Below are positions 59,069 to 64,000 of a stretch of DNA of 64,000 bases, one piece after another. Source of the stretch: DATKMK01 sp035541895 (GTDB lineage Bacteria > Desulfobacterota > Binatia > HRBIN30 > JACQVA1); assembly GCA_035541895.1 (NCBI GenBank), contig DATKMK010000109.1, positions 153,819-217,818 of the forward strand, in the 5' to 3' direction. The notes beneath the pieces were generated by a model, which worked only from the letters and a program-made list of their open reading frames with translations, had not been told where the DNA came from and ran no database searches. Made by a program: the position numbers and the translations under genes. Position 1 is the stretch's first letter; each line of letters begins with the position of its first letter.

Positions 59069-60550
59069 TCACATCGCCTCCGCCATGCGCACGGCGTGAA
59101 TGACGGCGCGCGCTTTGTTGACGCACTCGGCGTGTTCGAGTTCCGGTACCGAGTCCGCGACGATGCCGGCACCGGCTTGAATGTAGACGGTCTGCCCGGC
59201 GACCACCAGGGTTCGAATCGTGATGCAGGTGTCCATGTTGCCGGAGAAGTCGAAGTACCCAACCGCGCCGCCGTAAATCCCGCGGCGCACCGGTTCGAGT
59301 TCTTCGATGATTTCCATCGCCCGCACCTTCGGCGCACCCGACAATGTGCCGGCGGGGAACGTCGCGCGGAACGCATCGAAGCAATCCAATCCCTCCGCCA
59401 GTTTGCCGCGCACGTTCGACACCAGATGCATGACGTGCGAATAGCGCTCGACGATCAGCCGCTCGGTCACCTCGACCGTGCCGATGCGAGCGACACGGCC
59501 GATATCGTTGCGCCCGAGGTCGACCAGCATGATGTGCTCGGCGATCTCCTTGGGGTCCGTGACCAATTCGTGCTCGAACTGCGCATCCTGCTTTTCTTCG
59601 GTGCCGCGCGGGCGGGTGCCGGCGATCGGCCGCACGGTGACTTCGCGCCCTTCGAGCCGCACCATCACTTCCGGCGATGCGCCCAGCACGGTGTGCCCGC
59701 CGAGGCGGAGGAAGAACATGTACGGCGACGGGTTCACCGCGCGCAGACACCGATAGATGTTGAACGGATGCGCGCGCAGCGGACACTCGAACCGCTGCGC
59801 CAAGACCGCTTGGATGATGTCGCCGGCGACGATGTACTCCTTCGCCTTGCGCACGATCGCTTCGTACTGCTCCTGGGTCAAATTCGACCCGACCGGTCCC
59901 GGCTCGCGTATGGCCGGTGCGCGCGGGATTTCGACGGGGCGGTTGAGGCGGTCGATCAACCGCTGGATCTTTTCGCAGGCGGTATCATACGCGCCGCGCA
60001 ACGCGGCGCGATCGCGGCTGCCAGCGGTGTGCGCGTGCGAGACCACTTTGATCTTCTGGGCAACATTGTCGAAGATCAACAGCGTGTCGGCGAGCACCAA
60101 GTACAGGTCGGGTATGTCCAAGTCATCGACCGCGCGCTCGGGAAGCTTCTCGATGAACCGCACGATGTCGTAGCTCAGATAGCCGACGAGACCGCCGGAG
60201 AATCGTGGCAGCCCGCGCACCGGCACGACCTGGTGGCGCCGCAGAAATTCGCGCGTCGCGGTCAGCGGATCGTCGACGATGCGCTCTTGCGGACTCTGTC
60301 CGGCGCGCGCCTCAGTCAGCGTGCGCCCCTTGCTATGCAGCACGACTTCGGGCGCGACGCCGAGAAAACTGTACCGCGCCCACTTCTCGCCGCCCTCGAC
60401 GCTTTCGAGCAAGAAGGCATCTCCGCCCTCGTCGATCTTCAGGAACGCCGAGACCGGTGTTTCCAGATCAGCAAGGATCTCGCGGTACACGGGGACCAGG
60501 TTGCCGCGCTCCGCCAGCAGACAAAACTCGTCGAACTCGGGGGTGGTCAT
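59069..60550 (-). CDS. trpE: Anthranilate synthase component I
   Basis: 493 aa from the ATG at 60550. AFLLESVEGGEKWARYSFLG includes the LLES motif that binds feedback tryptophan, so the enzyme should be Trp-inhibited. Chorismate-binding blocks are DIIQAVLAQRFE, SPYMFFLRLGGHTVLGASPEVMVRLEG, RPIAGTRPRGTEEKQDAQFE, MLVDLGRNDIGRVA and SGAPKVRAMEIIEELEP. No leader peptide with Trp codons or attenuator structure precedes it; a SPOR-domain gene ends 74 bases upstream. Regulation is thus probably by feedback or by a repressor not visible here. Confidence 0.97.
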   Translation of the reverse strand: MTTPEFDEFCLLAERGNLVPVYREILADLETPVSAFLKIDEGGDAFLLESVEGGEKWARYSFLGVAPEVVLHSKGRTLTEARAGQSPQERIVDDPLTATREFLRRHQVVPVRGLPRFSGGLVGYLSYDIVRFIEKLPERAVDDLDIPDLYLVLADTLLIFDNVAQKIKVVSHAHTAGSRDRAALRGAYDTACEKIQRLIDRLNRPVEIPRAPAIREPGPVGSNLTQEQYEAIVRKAKEYIVAGDIIQAVLAQRFECPLRAHPFNIYRCLRAVNPSPYMFFLRLGGHTVLGASPEVMVRLEGREVTVRPIAGTRPRGTEEKQDAQFEHELVTDPKEIAEHIMLVDLGRNDIGRVARIGTVEVTERLIVERYSHVMHLVSNVRGKLAEGLDCFDAFRATFPAGTLSGAPKVRAMEIIEELEPVRRGIYGGAVGYFDFSGNMDTCITIRTLVVAGQTVYIQAGAGIVADSVPELEHAECVNKARAVIHAVRMAEAM

Positions 60551-60560
60551 GACGGTGGGG

Positions 60561-60592
60561 TCAGTGATTGGTGACTCGCGATTGGTGAGTCG
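60561..60592. repeat. Short ATTGGTGA direct repeats upstream of trpE
   Basis: The plus strand reads TGATTGGTGACTCGCG then ATTGGTGAGTCG: two near-copies of an 11-12 base word. They share the TTGGTGACT core with the repeat between trpE and trpG. Confidence 0.5.
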
Positions 60593-60624
60593 TGGGTGTC
60601 CCTTCTCGCTGCCTTCTGCCCCTC

Positions 60625-61308
60625 TCACTGCGCCGTGACGTACGCGGCTTCGAGGCCTTCCTGTTTCTTGAGCTTCAATTCCATCTCGCGCGCGCGATCG
60701 CGATTGCTGAAGCGGCCGACGCGCACGCGGTACCAGGTTTGGCCGCGCATCGGCGCTTGCAGCGTGTAGGCGTCGTACCCCTTTGACAAGAGCTTGCGCG
60801 CCAGCGCCGTGGCTTGATTCGGATCGGTGGTGGCGTAGACCTGCACCGTCCAGCCGGCATCGGCCCACTCCTCGGCCGCGTGCGCAGCGGGCCGCGCTTG
60901 CGTCGGCACCGCCGCTGGCCGCGTGGGCCGCGCGGGTGCGGTCGGCGCGGCCGTTGCCATCGCAGGGTTTGTAGTCACCGGGACGAGCCTGACCGGCTGC
61001 GTCGGCGCCGCGATCAGCATCTGTACCGTCGCAGTTGGCGCAGCAGCTAGCGCCGCCGGAACCTTGGTCTTCTCCTGCGCGGTCACGTCAACTTCGGCGA
61101 CCGGCTCGGCTCCCTTTGCCTCGGCCAGCTCGGTGCGATCCGCCGGCTTGCGAACGACGCGCTCTTCTTGCGCCAGCCGGCGCTCCACGAGATCTTTACC
61201 CACCCAAATGCCGAAGACGAAAATCAGCAGCGACGCCACCAGAAATCCGAGCGTCAAGGTGAGCACTTGTCCGATGGTCAACCCGGATGACTGCGAGCGG
61301 CGCGCCAT
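60625..61308 (-). CDS. SPOR-domain inner-membrane protein
   Basis: 227 aa from the ATG at 61308; the longer frame is a shadow of argS. One N-terminal helix (IGQVLTLTLGFLVASLLIFVFGIWVGKDL) anchors it, then an Ala/Pro/Thr-rich linker of about 90 residues spans the periplasm. The C-terminal SPOR domain is GWTVQVYATTDPNQATALARKLLSKGYDAYTL ... TWYRVRVGRFSNRDRAREME. SPOR domains bind denuded septal peptidoglycan, so a role in division or envelope maintenance (DedD/FtsN-like) is likely. It starts 6 bases after argS ends. Confidence 0.92.
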   Translation of the reverse strand: MARRSQSSGLTIGQVLTLTLGFLVASLLIFVFGIWVGKDLVERRLAQEERVVRKPADRTELAEAKGAEPVAEVDVTAQEKTKVPAALAAAPTATVQMLIAAPTQPVRLVPVTTNPAMATAAPTAPARPTRPAAVPTQARPAAHAAEEWADAGWTVQVYATTDPNQATALARKLLSKGYDAYTLQAPMRGQTWYRVRVGRFSNRDRAREMELKLKKQEGLEAAYVTAQ

Positions 61309-61313
61309 AGTCG

Positions 61314-62966
61314 TCACATGGTCTCGGGCGCACTGACACCGAGGAGCGTCAATCCGCTGCGAACCACGGTCGCGACGGCGCGCGCCAGGAACAAGCGCGC
61401 CGCGGTGCGTTCGAGGTCCTCGGTGAGCACGCGATGATGGTTGTAGAAGCGGTGGAACTCGCTGGCCAGGTCGATGAGGTAGAAGACGATGCGGTGCGGT
61501 TCGAGCGCGCGGGCCGCCTCTTCGACGGTGTCTTGATAGCGCGCCAACAATTTCACCACCGCTACCTCCTCGGGAGCCGTCAGCAGATCGAGGTGCGCCG
61601 ACGCCGCCGGCACCGCGCTCACGCCGGCGGCCGCCGCTTGCTTGAGCAAGCTGCAAATGCGCGCGTGGGCGTACTGGACATAGAACACCGGATTGTCCGA
61701 CGATTGTTTCTTCGCGAGATCGAGATCGAATTCCAGGTGACTGTCGGCCTTGCGCGTCAGGAAGAAAAAGCGCACGACGTCGCGGCCGACTTCATCGAGC
61801 AGTTCGTCGACGGTGACGTACTCGGCCCGCCGCGTCGACATCTTCACCTGCTCGCCGCCGCGCGTGAGCGTGACGAACTGGTAGATGATCGCCTGGATGC
61901 GTTCGGCATCGAGCCCGAGCGCCTTGATCGCGGCGCGGACTTCCTCATGCTCCGCGATGTGATCGGCGCCGAGCACGTCGATGATGAGGTCGAACCCGCG
62001 CCCCAGCTTTTCCTTGTGATAGGCGATGTCCGGCAAGCGGTAGGCCGGCTCGCCCGTCGACTTCACCAGCACGCGATCCTTATCGAGCCCGAGCGGCTCG
62101 CCGGCGAGCCACACCGCGTCGTCGCGATCGAAGACCAGGCTGCGCTGGCGCAACGCTCGCAGAATCTCGTCGATCTGGCCGCCGCGATAGAGCGTGTCCT
62201 CGTTGAAGTAGCCGTCGAAGTGAATGTCCATGCGATCGAGCGTGTGCTCGATGTCGGTCATGATCGCGCGCTCGGCGGCGTCTTTGAAGCGACCGACGCC
62301 CGGCTCGTGGCGCAAGCGATCGCCGTTGTCGTCGACCAACGTGCGCGCGATGTCGACGATGTACTGGCCTTGATACCCCTCTTCGGGGAGATTGAGCGGC
62401 TCGCCGAGCAGTTCGAGATAGCGTGCTTTCACCGACTCGCCGAGCAGTTTCATCTGCCGCCCGGCATTGTTGAAGTAGTACTCGCGGGTGACCGTGTGAC
62501 CGGTGGCTTCGAGGACGCGCGCGATCGCGTCGCCCAGCACCGCGTTGCGCCCGTGGCCGATGGTGAGCGGCCCGGTGGGATTGGCGCTAACGAACTCGAC
62601 TTGCACGCGCTGACCATTGCCGAGATTGGCGAAGGTCACCGGCTGATCCGGGTGAATCGCGGCGAGTGTTTCGGTCCAGAATTTCTGCGAGAAGCGGAAG
62701 TTGAGATATCCGGGCCCGTCGATTTCAACCGACGCGAGCAGACCGTCGGGATCGCCGAAGTGCTCGCGGACGATCTCGGCGATTTGCCGGGGCGGACGAC
62801 GCTCGGGCCGCGCCAAGGCGAGCGCCACCGTCGAGGCCAGATCGCCGAAGGCGGGATTCTTGGGAACCTCGAAAAGCAAAGGGGGGAGGCTTTCGGACTT
62901 CAGCGCTCCCCCCTTTATGGCTCGAGACAATGCGTGCTGAAGCAAGCCTTCAAGACGTTTTTTCAT
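61314..62966 (-). CDS. argS: Arginyl-tRNA synthetase
   Basis: 550 aa. FVSANPTGPLTIGHGRNAVLGDAIARVLEATG is the HIGH region (IGHG), VKMSTRRAEYVTVDELL the KMSK-like loop, and the C-terminal DALR helix bundle ends VVRSGLTLLGVSAPETM. The N-terminal Arg-N domain begins MKKRLEGLLQHAL. The GGAGG ribosome site lies immediately against the ATG at 62966, unusually close, so the start may have another assistance. It appears to be the first gene of the long minus-strand operon through lptD. Confidence 0.97.
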   Translation of the reverse strand: MKKRLEGLLQHALSRAIKGGALKSESLPPLLFEVPKNPAFGDLASTVALALARPERRPPRQIAEIVREHFGDPDGLLASVEIDGPGYLNFRFSQKFWTETLAAIHPDQPVTFANLGNGQRVQVEFVSANPTGPLTIGHGRNAVLGDAIARVLEATGHTVTREYYFNNAGRQMKLLGESVKARYLELLGEPLNLPEEGYQGQYIVDIARTLVDDNGDRLRHEPGVGRFKDAAERAIMTDIEHTLDRMDIHFDGYFNEDTLYRGGQIDEILRALRQRSLVFDRDDAVWLAGEPLGLDKDRVLVKSTGEPAYRLPDIAYHKEKLGRGFDLIIDVLGADHIAEHEEVRAAIKALGLDAERIQAIIYQFVTLTRGGEQVKMSTRRAEYVTVDELLDEVGRDVVRFFFLTRKADSHLEFDLDLAKKQSSDNPVFYVQYAHARICSLLKQAAAAGVSAVPAASAHLDLLTAPEEVAVVKLLARYQDTVEEAARALEPHRIVFYLIDLASEFHRFYNHHRVLTEDLERTAARLFLARAVATVVRSGLTLLGVSAPETM

Positions 62967-63259
62967 CCTCCGTACGCCAGTATCGCCACCCGCTCCACAT
63001 GACAGTCGTCCTCGAAGCTGCTTGCTGATCTCCGCACAAAGTTGCGCGACTCATAGCCCGCACCTCCCAACGAGTCAAGGCGATTCCGCGGACGTAGAGA
63101 CCGTCGCAGCGGCTTTCCCGATCACCACACCCAGCACGGATGCGACGCCAAACGCCAAACGCGCTGCTTGACTCAGGCGCCGCCTGTACGGGCGTCTTCT
63201 TCCCTAGCTGTGTGACATCCGAAATCGTGGTAACTCGCGCGAGGTTCGCGGGAAGTTCG

Positions 63260-63466
63260 ATGAAGTTCGAATGGAACGAGAGACAAGCGCTGCGAAACGC
63301 CCGCAAGCACCGGGTGACATTCGAGGAAGCTGTCACGGTGTTCGGCAATCCGTTGTCGATCACCACTCCCGATCCCGAGCATTCCGAGGACGAAGAGCGC
63401 CACCTCTTGGCAGCGCCGCTCAAGCCGGTCGGCTCCATCGCCGGGTTAGGCTGATCCGTCTGCCCA
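63260..63466 (+). pseudogene. Truncated, frameshifted BrnT-type toxin gene (no BrnA partner)
   Basis: From the ATG at 63260 the frame encodes MKFEWNERQALRNARKHRV, TFEEAVTVFGNPLSIT and HSEDEERHLL, the N-terminal two thirds of a BrnT ribonuclease toxin. It then goes out of frame near 63410 and stops at 63454. In the +2 frame a degenerate GRL..RVRLIRL match to the BrnT end follows. The gene is therefore broken by about a 1-base deletion and a short missing segment. The BrnA antitoxin that normally follows is absent; a cupin gene lies there on the other strand. Confidence 0.75.
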
Positions 63467-63468
63467 TG

Positions 63469-63954
63469 TTACGCGATCACTACCTCATCCCGCAGGCCAA
63501 CAGCGGCCACGAGCACATCAACGTCCCCGGCCGCCCAGCCGCGATGGCCTTTGCCGGTCGTGTCTTCGACGAGAGATACGCTCCCAGCGGGAAATTGGCG
63601 GCGCGAGCCATCGCTTGCCTCGATCGCCCAGGTTCCAACGAGAATGAACGCGAGCCAACGTTGCGGGGGGTTGTGCCAGGCAGTCGCCCCGCCCACCCGC
63701 ACGTGCTGGAAGCCGACGGTCCTCGCGGCGAATCGCGTAGAGTTGAAAAACAGTGGCCGCCCTTCATTCTGCGCGACCCCGATTTCCAACTCGCCGATGT
63801 GAGACTCCCCGTCCGGGGTCGCATAGATGCGTCCGATCTTCATGCTTGTTCTCCCAAGAACCGATTGCCGTTGATCGACGGCGACTTTCGATCTGCTTGC
63901 ACAAGCTCCGACCCCCAGCGCGGCGAGTGTTGCTAGAACGTCGCGTCGCGTCAT
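63469..63954 (-). CDS. Cupin-domain protein with probable Tat lipoprotein signal
   Basis: 161 aa from the ATG at 63954. MTRRDVLATLAALGVGACAS is a short twin-arginine signal with lipobox VGAC. A cupin core follows: IGRIYATPDGESHIGELEI, FQHVRVGGATAWHNPPQRWLAFILVGTWAIE and FPAGSVSLVEDTTGKGHRGW with the His/Glu-type metal positions partly changed. A second ATG at 63843 with a good GGGAG site could make a 124-aa cytosolic form. Function unknown. Confidence 0.78.
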   Translation of the reverse strand: MTRRDVLATLAALGVGACASRSKVAVDQRQSVLGRTSMKIGRIYATPDGESHIGELEIGVAQNEGRPLFFNSTRFAARTVGFQHVRVGGATAWHNPPQRWLAFILVGTWAIEASDGSRRQFPAGSVSLVEDTTGKGHRGWAAGDVDVLVAAVGLRDEVVIA

Positions 63955-64000
63955 GTCGCTCGTCGGCAAAACGTCCACACCCCTTCCGAGAAGCCTAACG

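Noticed and set aside
59096..60574. A 492-residue open frame on the plus strand
   Set aside because: It is antisense to trpE, which has every family motif.
60551..60624. A trp attenuator upstream of trpE
   Set aside because: No short leader frame with Trp codons and no terminator hairpin with a T-run is present in these 74 bases.
61434..63002. A 522-residue open frame on the plus strand
   Set aside because: It is antisense to argS and its composition is that of a shadow frame.

Overview
This is a GC-rich bacterial chromosome segment with densely packed, mostly short-spaced genes on both strands and no rRNA, tRNA, CRISPR array, prophage or insertion sequence that I could find. An LptD outer-membrane assembly protein, a Wza/Wzc-type capsule export system and several lipoproteins point to a Gram-negative cell. 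F420-type enzymes, many LLM/alpha-beta hydrolase/acyl-CoA dehydrogenase genes, Pro/Thr repeat surface proteins and Cys-rich secreted paralogues fit an uncultivated soil lineage related to the old Deltaproteobacteria (for example Binatota or neighbours). That placement is inference and was not tested by phylogeny.

Layout. 1-6.4 kb (minus): an exopolysaccharide operon, export lipoprotein > Wzc-like tyrosine kinase > nucleotide-sugar dehydrogenase > O-antigen ligase-type protein (cut by the window edge). Each junction overlaps by 1-4 bases. A rho-independent terminator separates it from a secreted repeat protein upstream. 6.5-9.4 kb (minus): a CobS-like membrane protein that has lost the CobS acidic motif, a TIGR04283-type glycosyltransferase, an LLM oxidoreductase and a DUF3024 protein. 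9.5-25 kb: mixed metabolic genes, including an SDR, an archaeal-type aspartate-semialdehyde dehydrogenase, MutY, a histidine kinase, a class II aldolase, two hydrolases, an LLM enzyme, an FAD oxidoreductase, a rhomboid protease, an acyl-CoA dehydrogenase pair and an amidohydrolase. 25-26.8 kb: a FitAB-type toxin-antitoxin pair, a probable Uma2 relic and a quinone oxidoreductase.

27-35 kb: core genes, namely aconitase, CutA, a HAD protein, PlsX, a glutaredoxin-like protein, then rplU-rpmA-obg-proB. 35-46 kb: VOC and PNPOx-like proteins, a radical SAM/SPASM protein, an acyltransferase, an epimerase, a zinc aminopeptidase lipoprotein, an F420-type reductase, a methyltransferase, a GFA protein and a probably heterodimeric ABC exporter. 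46-50.3 kb: a seven-repeat FG-GAP lipoprotein divergent from two tandem paralogous secreted proteins of no family I recognise. 50.3-63 kb (minus): argS > SPOR protein > trpE-G-D-C-F-B-A > folC > lptD, tightly packed. The right end has a broken orphan BrnT gene and a cupin protein.

The most interesting unexplained signals are: (i) four GTAG-headed palindromes whose inner stems differ in sequence but covary perfectly, two of them in a REPIN-like inverted pair; (ii) the CobS-like protein without catalytic motifs; (iii) the tandem secreted paralogues; and (iv) two further small repeat families sitting exactly at gene junctions. Features at 1-579 and 25691-25858 were found by translating by hand. 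All family names are from motif recognition without database searches.
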